Assembly (NCBI RefSeq): GCF_007859205.1
Contig: NZ_VOHP01000004.1
Span: forward strand, 54,346-118,345
Direction: 5' to 3'
DNA length: 64,000 nucleotides
Source of the DNA: Streptococcus sp. sy004
GTDB lineage: Bacteria; Bacillota; Bacilli; Lactobacillales; Streptococcaceae
The position numbers and the translations under genes were made by a program. The stretch's first letter is position 1, and every line of letters begins with the position of its first letter. The notes under the pieces are model-generated. The model ran no database searches and was not told the DNA's origin. It saw only the letters and a program-made list of their open reading frames with translations. Below, in pieces: positions 1 to 9,202 of the stretch.

Positions 1-581
1 ATTAAAATAATCGCTACCAGCACTAAAATACCTGCGCCAACCAAGCCCCATAAGCGAACCATCTTAGAAATACCTAGTAATTTTTCCGTATCAAGACCGC
101 CATAGTTAACTTCATCAATACCTGAAATGCCTTGAATCTGTTCAGCAATAGACTTGAGCTGGTCTGCTGAATCAACTTCTACCACATAAACATCAGATAA
201 GACATTACCTTCAACGGTATCCCATTCATCACCTAAGGTCGCCTTGAGTTGTTCCAACTGCTCATCCTTACTAGAAAAGGTAACTGATTTAACCCCAGTA
301 AGTGCAGTGATTTGATTGTAAACTTGATGATAGTTAGGATTGGGTTGGGTCTTGCCCTCACCGTCAGTAATATTTTCTTGGGTTTCTGTGGAATCAACTG
401 CTAGATAGGCATTGATGGTTAGGTTATTTTGCACACCTGTTGCCAAGCGTTCCACATTGAGTAAGACTGCTAAGAAAAGTCCAACTAGGGTTAAGGTTAC
501 TGCCACTGAAGTGGTAGCAAAAAAGGTTGACCAGCCATTACGCTTCAAACTTTTCAAGGATTCAAATAAACTTTTAATCAT
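1..581 (-). CDS. ftsX: Cell division protein FtsX (partial, C-terminus outside window)
   Basis: FtsX is the membrane subunit of the FtsEX complex, which couples the division machinery to a peptidoglycan hydrolase (PcsB in streptococci, known for the family). The visible 193 residues begin at an ATG whose first eight bases overlap the end of ftsE (ATGATTAA), so translation is coupled. A short cytoplasmic start is followed by a first membrane segment at about residues 20-42, then a long external loop, and the beginning of the second membrane segment near the window edge. The rest of the gene lies beyond position 1. Confidence 0.95.
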   Translation of the reverse strand, partial: MIKSLFESLKSLKRNGWSTFFATTSVAVTLTLVGLFLAVLLNVERLATGVQNNLTINAYLAVDSTETQENITDGEGKTQPNPNYHQVYNQITALTGVKSVTFSSKDEQLEQLKATLGDEWDTVEGNVLSDVYVVEVDSADQLKSIAEQIQGISGIDEVNYGGLDTEKLLGISKMVRLWGLVGAGILVLVAIIL

Positions 582-1266
582 GATAACCGTAATCTCCTTC
601 CTCTTGATCACGGACAATGCGGCCTTCTTCAAGGGCAATAACCCGATGACGCATGGTATTAACAATCTGACTATTGTGAGTTGCCATAATCACGGTTGTG
701 CCATGAAGATTGATTTTTTCTAGCAACTTCATGATTTCCCAAGCGATTTCTGGATCCAAGTTACCTGTTGGCTCATCGGCAATCAGAACTTTAGGGTTAT
801 TGACAATGGCGCGTGCAATCGCCACACGTTGTTGCTCACCACCCGATAACTGCCTTGGAAAAGAGCGTTGTTTATGTTTCAAACCGACCATTTCAAGCAC
901 CTCAGGGACTCGCTTTTTAATTTCCTTGCGACTCTTACCAATAACTTCCATGGCAAACGCAACATTTTCATAAACTGTTTTTTGAGATAGTAACTTATAA
1001 TCTTGAAACACAACACCTAGACTGCGACGTAATACAGGGATTTCTTTTTTCTTCATCTTGGTCAAATCAAAACGAGCCACACGCAAACGCCCCTTAGTCA
1101 CTTTTTCTTCCCGATAAAGCAGTTTTAAGAGTGTTGATTTTCCTGCTCCTGATGGGCCAACGAGATAAACAAATTCACCCAAACCAATGGTCAAATCCAA
1201 ACCTCGCAAAACGGTATTGGCACGACTGTATTTTTTCGTCACGCCTTTCATTTCAATAATTGCCAT
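574..1266 (-). CDS. ftsE: Cell division ATP-binding protein FtsE
   Basis: ATPase subunit of FtsEX, an ABC-type complex at the division septum that activates cell-wall hydrolysis instead of moving a solute. The 230-residue protein has the full ABC set: Walker A GPSGAGKST at residues 37-45, signature LSGGEQQR around 140-147, Walker B with DEPTGNLD around 163-170 and a switch histidine in ATHN. It lies 12 bases downstream of prfB and overlaps ftsX by 8 bases, so prfB-ftsE-ftsX is one transcription unit, the usual arrangement in Firmicutes. Length and motifs are normal. Confidence 0.97.
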   Translation of the reverse strand: MAIIEMKGVTKKYSRANTVLRGLDLTIGLGEFVYLVGPSGAGKSTLLKLLYREEKVTKGRLRVARFDLTKMKKKEIPVLRRSLGVVFQDYKLLSQKTVYENVAFAMEVIGKSRKEIKKRVPEVLEMVGLKHKQRSFPRQLSGGEQQRVAIARAIVNNPKVLIADEPTGNLDPEIAWEIMKLLEKINLHGTTVIMATHNSQIVNTMRHRVIALEEGRIVRDQEEGDYGYHD

Positions 1267-1278
1267 TTATTTTCCTTT

Positions 1279-2374
1279 CTATTCCATTCGCCATTTCAAA
1301 TAGCTATCAATAAAACCATCCAAATCACCGTCCATGACCTTATCTACTTGAGCCACTTCAAAACTAGTGCGATGATCCTTAACCATGGTATAAGGCGTAA
1401 AGACATAGGAACGAATTTGACTTCCCCAAGTAATTTCTTTTTTATCACCTTTAAGAGCGTTCACTTCTTGAGCTTTTTTCTCTTGTTCAAGTTGATAGAG
1501 TTTGGCCTGCAACATTTTCATGGCACGGTCACGATTACCATACTGGGTACGGTCAACAGTTGAAGCTACAACAATTCCTGTTGGAATATGGGTTAAACGC
1601 ACACCTGTTGATACCTTGTTGACATTCTGACCTCCAGCACCACCTGAGCGAAAGGTATCCATTTTTACCTCATCATCACGGATTTCCACCTCAATCGTAT
1701 CATCCAATTCTGGCATGACCTCAACCGAGGCAAATGAGGTATGACGACGCTTGGCTGAATCAAAAGGCGAAATTCTTACCAAGCGATGCACACCCATTTC
1801 AGACTTGAGTAAACCATAAGCATTTGGCCCTTCAAACGATAGGGTAACACTCTTGATCCCTGCTTCATCACCAGCTTGATAATCTAAAACATCGACCTTG
1901 AAACCTTTGGCATTACCAAAACGAGTGTACATCCTTAACAACATATCACCCCAGTCTTGAGCCTCAGTTCCTCCAGAACCTGGATGAATCTCCAAAATAG
2001 CATTGTTACTATCGTAAGGTTCTGATAACAAAAGGGTCATTTCATAGCTGGTCATTATCTGTTCTAATTGCATCAACTGATCACTCAACTCTTCTAGCAG
2101 ACTCTCGTCTTCTGCCACCAACTCCTGTAACACCATCACATCATCCAGTAAACTAGCCATGTCATGATAAGTCTGATAGGTCTGTTTTAGACCATTTAGT
2201 TCTTGTGACACCTTTTGAGCAGCTAAATTGTCATTCCAAAAATCTGGTGCTGACATTTGATTTTCTAGCTGAGCAATGTCTTCTTCCAAAGCCTCTAAGT
2301 CAAAGAGACCTCCCAAAGCTAGCTAGCTTTTCTTCGTAGGCTTGTATTTTTTGGCGAATTTCTGCCATATCCAT
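1279..2374 (-). CDS. prfB: Peptide chain release factor 2 (programmed +1 frameshift)
   Basis: RF2 recognises UGA and UAA stop codons and triggers peptide release. The gene is in two frames. The first starts at ATG 2374 (GAGG eight bases upstream), encodes 24 residues and ends at an in-frame TGA at 2302-2300. The second continues in +1 to 1279, giving about 364 residues, the normal RF2 length. The second frame carries the RF2-specific SPF tripeptide ([11 protein letters not shown]) and the catalytic GGQ motif ([11 protein letters not shown], near residue 245). A TTG at the frame boundary could be mistaken for a start and should not be used. Upstream of ftsE in one operon. Confidence 0.97.
2299..2314 (-). 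promoter_or_regulatory. prfB programmed +1 frameshift site
   Basis: On the minus strand the sequence reads GGGAGG TCT CTT TGA C. It has the three classical elements of RF2 autoregulation: a Shine-Dalgarno-like GGGAGG three bases before a slippery CTT codon, a TGA stop, and a following C, which makes a weak stop context. When RF2 is scarce the ribosome slips +1 to read CTT-T-GAC and completes the protein. Spacing matches the known bacterial site. Confidence 0.95.
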
Positions 2375-2422
2375 CTTTCTTACCTCGCTAAATTAAAGTC
2401 TATTTATTGTACCATATTTGGC

Positions 2423-3547
2423 CTAAACCTGCCATTTTTTGAGCAAGAGCGCACGTTCCGTCATGATGTCTTGATTGTCCGAGGATACTTCTAAAATTAC
2501 CTCAATCAAATCTGGACTTGGTTTTTTGACAATCTCTCCCAAAGCCCAAATAGCTGTCGCTGCATGAATGGGATTTTGCTTTTTCTCAATAATTTCTAGC
2601 AATTTAATAATAGCAGAGCGGTCATGAGCATTGGCAAGGGCAATAATGGCATTACGTTGCAAAATATTTTTCCCCCGCCAAGCACCTGCAATCATACCAA
2701 ATTTTTCCTTGAAAGTCTTGTTACTCAACTCCAAAAAGGGAATCAATTCAGGGTGGGCAATGTCAGGATCTATATCACTGGCCAAGGGATTGTTAATACC
2801 TTTATTATAAGGGCAGCAAATCTGACAAATGTCACAACCGTAAATAACCGTCTTGATTTTCTTACGAAATTCCAAGTCCATCATGCCCTTGTCCTGCGTT
2901 TGAAAACTTAAACAACGCTTGGCATTCATCGTGCCATCACCATTCAAACAAGAGGTCGGACAGGCATCCAAACAACGCCTACAATCCCCACAATCATAAT
3001 CAACAGGCTGATCGGGTTCAATTTCCAAATTGGTAATCAATTCGCCCAAATACATGTAAGAACCATATTCTTTGGAAATGACCAGTCCATTTTTACCAAT
3101 AAAGCCAATTCCCGCCCGTCTAGCCACTGCCGTATCTACCAAAGCTCCTGTATCCACCATCGCCTTATGTTCTAAGGGGAAGTCTGCACACAACTCCTCA
3201 ATACCAGCAGCCAAACGTTTTAACTTATCCTGTAATACATGATGATAGTCCAACCCCCAACTATTGGGCGTGAACTTACCACGCTTATAATCCGATTTTT
3301 GTGGGGCAATAGGAAGTTTATTAGGATAAGCTACTGCAATCGAAATAATCGTTTTGGCACTTTCCAAAGATAATTTAGGATCCAACCGTTCTTCAATATT
3401 CTTATGTTCAAAACCAGAATTCGTACCATTTTCATAGGCCATACGGAGTGATTTTTCTAAATAAGAAAAATCATCTGCCGTCGTAAAACCAATTTTTGAA
3501 ATGCCAATTTCCTTAGCTAAACGTTGAATTTCTTCCTTGATGTTCAT
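2423..3547 (-). CDS. queG: Epoxyqueuosine reductase QueG
   Basis: Catalyses the last step of queuosine synthesis in tRNA, reducing epoxyqueuosine to queuosine with cobalamin and two [4Fe-4S] clusters (family knowledge). The sequence shows the two ferredoxin-like cysteine clusters, CGDCRRCLDACP at about residues 183-194 and CDICQICCP at about 236-244, and a HEAT-like C-terminal part with NAIIALANA and AIWALGE. I start it at ATG 3547 (374 residues); the open frame runs 25 codons further upstream but through a terminator hairpin. No Shine-Dalgarno precedes the start; instead a promoter -10 box ends seven bases before it, suggesting a leaderless message. Located upstream of prfB. Confidence 0.92.
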   Translation of the reverse strand: MNIKEEIQRLAKEIGISKIGFTTADDFSYLEKSLRMAYENGTNSGFEHKNIEERLDPKLSLESAKTIISIAVAYPNKLPIAPQKSDYKRGKFTPNSWGLDYHHVLQDKLKRLAAGIEELCADFPLEHKAMVDTGALVDTAVARRAGIGFIGKNGLVISKEYGSYMYLGELITNLEIEPDQPVDYDCGDCRRCLDACPTSCLNGDGTMNAKRCLSFQTQDKGMMDLEFRKKIKTVIYGCDICQICCPYNKGINNPLASDIDPDIAHPELIPFLELSNKTFKEKFGMIAGAWRGKNILQRNAIIALANAHDRSAIIKLLEIIEKKQNPIHAATAIWALGEIVKKPSPDLIEVILEVSSDNQDIMTERALLLKKWQV

Positions 3548-3554
3548 ACTATCT

Positions 3555-3583
3555 ATCTTAAAGGAAAAAAGTAGAAGTTTCAA
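3555..3583 (-). promoter_or_regulatory. queG promoter, probable leaderless start
   Basis: Minus strand: -35 TTGAAA, 17-base spacer, -10 TAAGAT, then only seven bases to the queG ATG. With a normal +1 position the transcript would begin at or next to the start codon. There is no AGGAGG-like sequence in between. Confidence 0.65.
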
Positions 3584-3606
3584 GACGTGATAGCTATTTT
3601 TAATAA

Positions 3607-3640
3607 GAAAAACCCTCGGCAAATGTGTCCGAGAGTTTCT
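3607..3640 (-). terminator. Terminator after the P-type ATPase gene
   Basis: On the minus strand an eight-pair stem (ACTCTCGG with CCGAGGGT, one G-U pair) with a nine-base loop is followed by TTTTTC. It lies just after the ATPase stop codon and separates that gene from queG. Confidence 0.85.
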
Positions 3641-3650
3641 TTTTTAATGC

Positions 3651-6335
3651 CTAAATCGCATTTTTATCCAAACCAACTTTACGTTGATAAAACTTAACCA
3701 ATTCAACAATCACAATCATCATAGAACCAGCAACTAAGACAACTAACCATTGTGTCAAACTTAAAGTCGTCACATGGAAGTAGTTCTTAAAGCCTGGAAT
3801 CACAAGAGTAGCTGCCAAAAGAAGTCCTGCGATAACAATTGACCAGTTGAAGAGACGGTTCTTGAATGGACCAACAGTTAAGATTGATTGGTAAACAGAC
3901 TTAACATTGTAAGCGTGGAAGAGCTGGATAGAACCAAGAGTTGCGTAAGCCATTGTCAAGGCATCGGCATGGATTTCTTGATAACTGCTATGTTCAGGGA
4001 ATTTCAAGGCAAAAGCGTACACACCAAGCACAAGAATGGTTTGCAAGATACCTTGATACAAGATTGACATCATGACACCACCTGAGAAGAAGCTTGACTT
4101 ACGTCCACGAGGTTTATGACTCATGACACCAGGTTCTGCCGGCTCAACCCCAAGGGCAATAGCTGGTAGGGTATCTGTTACCAAGTTAATCCACAACAAA
4201 TGAACTGGTGCCAAGACATCCCAACCAAATAGTGTTGCAAAGAAGATGGTGAATACTTCTGCCATGTTAGCTGACAAGAGGTATTGAATGGTTTTTTGAA
4301 TGTTAGAGAAGACTTTACGTCCTTCTTCAACTGCCACGATAATCGTTGCAAAGTTATCATCAGCAAGAACCATATCTGAAGCACCTTTTGATACTTCTGT
4401 TCCTGTAATCCCCATACCGATACCAATATCCGCGGTTTTCAGAGACGGCGCATCATTAACACCGTCACCTGTCATGGCAACAATCTTACCATCATTTTGC
4501 CATGCCTTAACAATACGTACCTTATGTTCCGGTGACACACGCGCATAAACAGAATACTGTTTGAAGACTTTTTGGAATTCCTCATCTGTCAAATCGTTCA
4601 ATTCGGCACCAGTAAAGACATGATCTTCCTTATCATTTGGATCAATGATCCCCAAACGTTTAGCAATCGCTTCTGCCGTATCTTGATGGTCACCTGTAAT
4701 CATAATTGGGCGAATGCCTGCTTCTTTAGCGACACGAACAGCTTCTGCAGCTTCTGGACGCTCAGGGTCAATCATACCAACCAAGCCAGCAAAGACCAGG
4801 TCATTTTCAACGATACTTGTTTCAAGTGTTGGTACACTATCCACATACTTGTAAGCCATCATCAAGACACGAAGGGCTTGTTTGGCCATTGATTTATTGA
4901 TAGCTAGGATAGCTTCTTTATCTTCTGCTGTAATCTCACGAACTTGACCGTTTGATTCGATGTGACGAACACGTTTCAACAACTGGTCAGGAGCACCCTT
5001 AACTGCAACAAAGAATTTATTGTCTGACTGCTTATGGATGGTTGACATCAATTTACGGGTTGAGTCAAATGGTAATTCAGCAACACGTGGTTCATCTTTT
5101 AAAATGTCACGCACATCAAAATTATGATCTAGACCAAATTGAACCAAGGCAGTTTCTGTAGGGTCACCGATTAACTTGCCATTTGGATCAACCTTGGTAT
5201 CATTAGCAAAGTTCATCACACGCAAGGTGTTGTTATCAAGAGCTAAGTTAGCACTTGATGGCAATAATTCACCATTAGTATAGATTTTTTCAACTGTCAT
5301 CTGATTCATGGTTAAGGTACCCGTTTTATCAGAAGCAATAATTTCTGTTGCCCCAAGGGTTTCAACTGCCGGCAATTTACGAATAATCGCATTGCGTTTC
5401 GCTAAAACTTGTGTACCAAGTGACAAGACCACAGTGACGATAGCTGGCAGACCTTCTGGAATAGCTGCTACAGCAAGGGCAACCGCAGTCAATAAACTTT
5501 TAAGGGGAGCTGTTCCTTGGACAAAGACCCCAACTGCAAACGTCACAACAGCAATACCAAGCACCAAATAGGTCAAGATTTTAGAAAGCTGATGAAGATT
5601 TTGTTTCAATGGTGTATCGGTTTCATCGGCATTTTGCAACATAGTCGCAATATGACCAACCTCAGTAAACATACCTGTATTGGTAACTACACCAATCCCA
5701 CGACCATAGGTGACGTTAGAGTTTTGGTAGGCCATGTTAACACGGTCGCCAACACCAGCATCGTCTGCAATAATAGCTTCATGGAATTTATCAACCGGAA
5801 CAGATTCACCAGTCAATGCCGCTTCTTCAATCTTCAATGAATTTGATTCCAACAAACGCATGTCAGCAGGAACAACATCCCCTGCCTCTAACATTACCAC
5901 ATCTCCTGGCACCAATTTTTTAGAATCCACTTCAACAACATGACCATCACGACGGACACGGGCAAGAGGACTCGACATTGATTTAAGGGCATTGATCGCT
6001 TCTTCCGCCTTACCTTCTTGGTAAACACCAAAAGCAGCATTCAAAATAACCACAGCCATGATGATAACTGAGTCAGCCCATTCCTCACCATGTGAGGCAA
6101 TTAAAGAAAGAACCGCCGCTGCAATCAAAATGATGATCATCAAATCCTTGAATTGATCAAGGAATTTAGCCAAGAAGGAACGTTTTTCTCCTTCTGCCAA
6201 CTCATTACGACCATATTCTTCTAAGCGTTTTTGTGCTTCAGCATTGGTCAAACCGTCCTTGGTTACCCCCAAGGATTTTAAAACATCGTCTTGATGTTTC
6301 GTATAAAACAATTCTTTATTTTGCTCTTTAGACAA
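3651..6335 (-). CDS. P-type Ca2+/Mn2+ ATPase (MgtA/CaxP/YoaB-like)
   Basis: An 894-residue P2-type cation ATPase of the plasma membrane. It has the cation-ATPase N-domain, the actuator TGES loop, a PEGLP kink in membrane helix 4 (near residue 292), the phosphorylated aspartate in DKTGT at residue 336, the hinge GDGVNDAP near residue 620, and about ten membrane segments. Sequence alone says calcium-type ATPase. The yybP-ykoY manganese riboswitch directly upstream argues that the physiological substrate includes Mn2+, as known for the pneumococcal MgtA and lactococcal YoaB homologues. Monocistronic: own promoter and riboswitch upstream and its own terminator downstream. Confidence 0.95.
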   Translation of the reverse strand: MSKEQNKELFYTKHQDDVLKSLGVTKDGLTNAEAQKRLEEYGRNELAEGEKRSFLAKFLDQFKDLMIIILIAAAVLSLIASHGEEWADSVIIMAVVILNAAFGVYQEGKAEEAINALKSMSSPLARVRRDGHVVEVDSKKLVPGDVVMLEAGDVVPADMRLLESNSLKIEEAALTGESVPVDKFHEAIIADDAGVGDRVNMAYQNSNVTYGRGIGVVTNTGMFTEVGHIATMLQNADETDTPLKQNLHQLSKILTYLVLGIAVVTFAVGVFVQGTAPLKSLLTAVALAVAAIPEGLPAIVTVVLSLGTQVLAKRNAIIRKLPAVETLGATEIIASDKTGTLTMNQMTVEKIYTNGELLPSSANLALDNNTLRVMNFANDTKVDPNGKLIGDPTETALVQFGLDHNFDVRDILKDEPRVAELPFDSTRKLMSTIHKQSDNKFFVAVKGAPDQLLKRVRHIESNGQVREITAEDKEAILAINKSMAKQALRVLMMAYKYVDSVPTLETSIVENDLVFAGLVGMIDPERPEAAEAVRVAKEAGIRPIMITGDHQDTAEAIAKRLGIIDPNDKEDHVFTGAELNDLTDEEFQKVFKQYSVYARVSPEHKVRIVKAWQNDGKIVAMTGDGVNDAPSLKTADIGIGMGITGTEVSKGASDMVLADDNFATIIVAVEEGRKVFSNIQKTIQYLLSANMAEVFTIFFATLFGWDVLAPVHLLWINLVTDTLPAIALGVEPAEPGVMSHKPRGRKSSFFSGGVMMSILYQGILQTILVLGVYAFALKFPEHSSYQEIHADALTMAYATLGSIQLFHAYNVKSVYQSILTVGPFKNRLFNWSIVIAGLLLAATLVIPGFKNYFHVTTLSLTQWLVVLVAGSMMIVIVELVKFYQRKVGLDKNAI

Positions 6336-6368
6336 AATAAAACTCCTCTCTAGCGATCTTTTTCATAA

Positions 6369-6482
6369 GAAAAAGACCTGTTTGTTTTCTAAACAAGTCT
6401 TGCTGTTTAAGACAAGGCCGGAAATTTCTTTCGGCTTGACGACCTTGTCACGGTAATACCGTCGCTACTCCCTTGATCTCCT
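6369..6482 (-). promoter_or_regulatory. yybP-ykoY manganese riboswitch with terminator hairpin
   Basis: The leader of the ATPase gene contains the yybP-ykoY hallmarks on the minus strand: AAGGGAGTAGC near the 5' end, a short variable hairpin, and GGTCGTCA followed by a CCGAAAG...CGGCC stem. Downstream is an intrinsic terminator: AAGACTTGTTT pairs with AAACAGGTCTT and is followed by TTTTTC (6369-6401). Known family behaviour is that Mn2+ binding prevents termination and turns on export. Confidence 0.9.
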
Positions 6483-6486
6483 TTTT

Positions 6487-6515
6487 ATTTTACACGAAAA
6501 AAAGAGATTTCACAA
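6487..6515 (-). promoter_or_regulatory. Promoter of riboswitch-ATPase unit
   Basis: Minus strand: -35 TTGTGA, 17-base spacer, -10 TAAAAT, located just 5' of the riboswitch aptamer so that the whole element is transcribed. Confidence 0.7.
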
Positions 6516-6550
6516 GAATTTTACGCTCATTTCCTTAAATAAACTAAGAA

Positions 6551-6934
6551 CTAGCTCCAGCTAATCTGTAACGTGTAAGAGGCAAAGACCTGGTGTGCTT
6601 CTTCATTTGGTAATAAATCATAGGTCACACGCAAACTGTTCTCAGATCGGTCAAAAGACTTGGTTAGGGTCACCAGTTGTTGTAACCCCATTGGCGTAGG
6701 AACACTTGCTAAAGCATAGGCACCATTTACAAATCGCATAATGGTATTTGGTTGACCAAAGCGTGTCATAACCATTTCTTGATTCTGGCATTTAATCACC
6801 ACTTTTTCTGCGTCTTCATTTTGGTAAATCAGATATAGCCAATCATTTTTTTCAGTCACGGTCACGTCATGCTCCTCATGAATCATTTCGATTTGACCAT
6901 CCAAATCAATCTTATTTTTTATCTCAATCTTCAT
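6551..6934 (-). CDS. DUF1934 (YwiB-like) beta-barrel protein
   Basis: A 127-residue cytoplasmic protein of the DUF1934 family (B. subtilis YwiB), thought to fold as a calycin-like small beta barrel; function is not established. The pattern of alternating short beta strands (for example MTRFGQPNTIMRF and YDLLPNEEAHQVF) and the length fit the family. Two ATGs lie side by side; the second (6934) has a better-spaced AAGGGG. It is transcribed away from the divergent HD-domain gene. No signal peptide or membrane segment. Confidence 0.8.
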   Translation of the reverse strand: MKIEIKNKIDLDGQIEMIHEEHDVTVTEKNDWLYLIYQNEDAEKVVIKCQNQEMVMTRFGQPNTIMRFVNGAYALASVPTPMGLQQLVTLTKSFDRSENSLRVTYDLLPNEEAHQVFASYTLQISWS

Positions 6935-6956
6935 CATCGTCCCCTTCTTTTAGTTC

Positions 6957-6985
6957 ATTTTATCAAGATTTTAACCATCTTTCAA
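6957..6985 (-). promoter_or_regulatory. Promoter of the DUF1934 gene
   Basis: Minus strand: -35 TTGAAA, exactly 17 bases, -10 TAAAAT, followed by a short leader with AAGGGG. It lies back to back with the promoter of the divergent HD-domain gene. Confidence 0.65.
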
Positions 6986-7006
6986 GCCTAGAATAAAGGC
7001 ATTTTT

Positions 7007-7015
7007 TGGTATAAT
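7007..7015 (+). promoter_or_regulatory. Extended -10 promoter of the HD gene, probable leaderless start
   Basis: TGGTATAAT is an extended -10 element ending six bases before the ATG at 7022. No clear -35 and no ribosome-binding site are present, so the transcript probably begins at or beside the start codon. Confidence 0.6.
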
Positions 7016-7021
7016 AAAAAT

Positions 7022-8308
7022 ATGAAAGAAAAAATATTTAGAGACCCCATCCACAATCAAATTGTGGTCGATCATCCTGTTGTCTATGATCTAATTAACA
7101 CACCAGAATTTCAGCGTTTAAGACGAATTAAACAACTTGGCACCACTGGGTTTACCTTTCACGGTGGGGAACATAGCCGCTTTTCTCATTGCCTTGGTGT
7201 CTATCATTTAGCAAGACAAGTGACACGCACCTTTAGTGAAAATTATGCTGAGCATTGGCAGGCAGACGACAACCTGTTGACAATGGTCGCTGCTCTTCTT
7301 CATGATCTTGGTCATGGCCCCTATTCACACACTTTTGAGGGACTTTTTGCTACCGATCATGAACAATTTACTCAGGAAATCATCACTAGTCCGACCACAG
7401 CAATCAACCAAATCTTAACCAAGGTAGCACCCGATTTTCCTGATAAGGTTGCTAGTGTGATCAATCATACCTATCCAAATAAACAAGTCATTCAACTCAT
7501 CTCTAGTCAGATTGACTGTGATCGTATGGATTATCTTCTTCGTGATTCCTATATGACAGGTGTTCAATACGGTCAATTTGATTTAGCCAGGATTTTAAGT
7601 AGCCTACGACCTCTCGATTCTGGTCTTGTTTTTACCAAAGGTGGCTACCATGCCGTTGAAGATTATCTTATTAGTCGCTACCAAATGTACATGCAGGTCT
7701 ATTTCCACCCAGCCAGTCGTGCTATGGAGGTTTTGTTAAAAAATCTACTGAAACGAGCTCAGGTGCTCTACCCTACACACCAAAATTTTTTCCGTAAAGA
7801 ATCACCCAAACTCATTCCATTTTTTGATAAAACTTATACGCTTAAAGACTACCTTAAATTAGATGACAGTATTCTCAACACCTATATTCAAGCCTGGATG
7901 GACTCCACCGACCCTATCTTGTCTGATTTGTCGCAACGTTTTATCAATCGCAGAGTTCTAAAATCGGTAACCTTTGCTGAAAAAGACGAACCAGTCATCC
8001 AACAACTACGACAAGAAATCGCTGCTATTGGCTTTGATCCTGCTTATTATACTGCCATCAATAGTAGTTTTGACCTTCCCTATGACATTTATCGCCCAGA
8101 AAGTAACAAACCAAGAACCCAGATTGACATCTTACAAGATGATAACAGCCTACTGGAGTTATCACAGGAATCACCCTTGGTGGCTAGTTTAATGGGGACG
8201 GTTCATGGTGATCGTCGGTTTTACTTTCCAAAAGAAATGCTTTTTGCAGAAGACCTCTTTGCTAGCCATAAAGAGAGATTTTTACAACTGTTAGCTTCAT
8301 TAAACTAG
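7022..8308 (+). CDS. HD-domain phosphohydrolase (YwfO-like, dNTPase family)
   Basis: A 428-residue metal-dependent HD-superfamily hydrolase related to dGTP triphosphohydrolases and SAMHD1; in Firmicutes it is usually called YwfO. The sequence shows the N-terminal FRDPIHNQIVV, HSRFSHCLG with the first metal-binding histidine, the HD pair in LLHDLGHGPYSHTFE near residue 94, and a later D in SSQIDCDRMDYLLRDS. Substrate is probably a nucleotide, but this is inferred from the family only. The gene seems to be transcribed from an extended -10 without a leader. The Cof-type phosphatase gene follows 83 bases downstream. Confidence 0.9.
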   Translation: MKEKIFRDPIHNQIVVDHPVVYDLINTPEFQRLRRIKQLGTTGFTFHGGEHSRFSHCLGVYHLARQVTRTFSENYAEHWQADDNLLTMVAALLHDLGHGPYSHTFEGLFATDHEQFTQEIITSPTTAINQILTKVAPDFPDKVASVINHTYPNKQVIQLISSQIDCDRMDYLLRDSYMTGVQYGQFDLARILSSLRPLDSGLVFTKGGYHAVEDYLISRYQMYMQVYFHPASRAMEVLLKNLLKRAQVLYPTHQNFFRKESPKLIPFFDKTYTLKDYLKLDDSILNTYIQAWMDSTDPILSDLSQRFINRRVLKSVTFAEKDEPVIQQLRQEIAAIGFDPAYYTAINSSFDLPYDIYRPESNKPRTQIDILQDDNSLLELSQESPLVASLMGTVHGDRRFYFPKEMLFAEDLFASHKERFLQLLASLN

Positions 8309-8391
8309 ACAGTTAGCTGCCAAGCATGACAAATGATGATAATTTTAGTAAGATAGTAGTTGGAATTTTTATCAATATTAAAGGAAATATT

Positions 8392-9201
8392 ATGTCAGTC
8401 AAACTTATCGCCGTTGACATTGACGGCACGCTACTTACTAGCCAACGACAAATCACACCTGAGGTGTTTCAGACGGTTCAAGAAGCAAAAGCTGCTGGTA
8501 TCAAGGTTGTCATTACTACTGGCAGACCCATTGCTGGTGTCACCAACCTCTTAGAAGAACTTCATTTAACTGAGGCAGGTGATTATGTGATTACATTTAA
8601 TGGTGCCTTGGTGCAAGATGTCGCTAGTGGACAAGACTTGGTCAAAGAAACCTTGAGCTATCAAGATTACTTGGCTTTAGAATACCTAGCTCGTCAGTTA
8701 GGCGTCCACATGCACGCCATTACTAAAGATGGTATCTATACTGCCAATCAAGATATTGGCAAATATACCATTCATGAAGCTCAGTTGGTCAATATGCCTG
8801 TTTTTTATCGGACACCTGAAGAGATGAAGGACAAGGAAATTGTCAAAATCATGTTTATTGATGAGCCAGAGCTACTGGATCAAGCCATTTCACAAATCCC
8901 AAGTGACTTTTATGAGCAATATACCTTGGTCAAATCGCAACCTTTCTATCTTGAAGTGGTGGCTAAAACAGTCAGCAAGGGAAACGCCATTATCCATTTA
9001 GCAGAACAATTAGGTTTTGATATGACTGAAACCATGGCGATTGGCGATGAGGAAAATGATCGTGCCATGCTAGAAGTCGTTGCTCATCCTGTTGTTATGG
9101 AAAATGGCAATCCAGAAATCAAGAAAATTGCCAAACACATTACCAAATCAAACGATGAGTCAGGCGTTGCTTACGCCATTAGAAAGTGGGCACTAAAATA
9201 A
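8392..9201 (+). CDS. Cof-type HAD phosphatase (YidA-like)
   Basis: A 269-residue HAD-superfamily hydrolase of the Cof subfamily, which dephosphorylates sugar phosphates and similar small metabolites. It shows the nucleophile motif DIDGT (residues 9-13), motif II TTGRP, the Cof-type cap domain, and motif IV GDEENDRAML (from about residue 218). I take ATG 8392, which follows AAAGG and places DIDGT at the usual distance from the start; an open frame extends 22 codons upstream without support. It ends one base before murM, and a Cof phosphatase next to murMN is a conserved streptococcal arrangement. Confidence 0.92.
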   Translation: MSVKLIAVDIDGTLLTSQRQITPEVFQTVQEAKAAGIKVVITTGRPIAGVTNLLEELHLTEAGDYVITFNGALVQDVASGQDLVKETLSYQDYLALEYLARQLGVHMHAITKDGIYTANQDIGKYTIHEAQLVNMPVFYRTPEEMKDKEIVKIMFIDEPELLDQAISQIPSDFYEQYTLVKSQPFYLEVVAKTVSKGNAIIHLAEQLGFDMTETMAIGDEENDRAMLEVVAHPVVMENGNPEIKKIAKHITKSNDESGVAYAIRKWALK

Positions 9202-9202
9202 T

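Noticed and set aside
1279..2316. prfB starting at TTG 2316
   Set aside because: The upstream 24 codons, the ATG with ribosome-binding site and the shift site show that it is the second frame of a programmed frameshift gene.
3547..3622. 25-codon N-terminal extension of QueG
   Set aside because: It runs through the ATPase terminator hairpin and over the queG promoter and has no family similarity.
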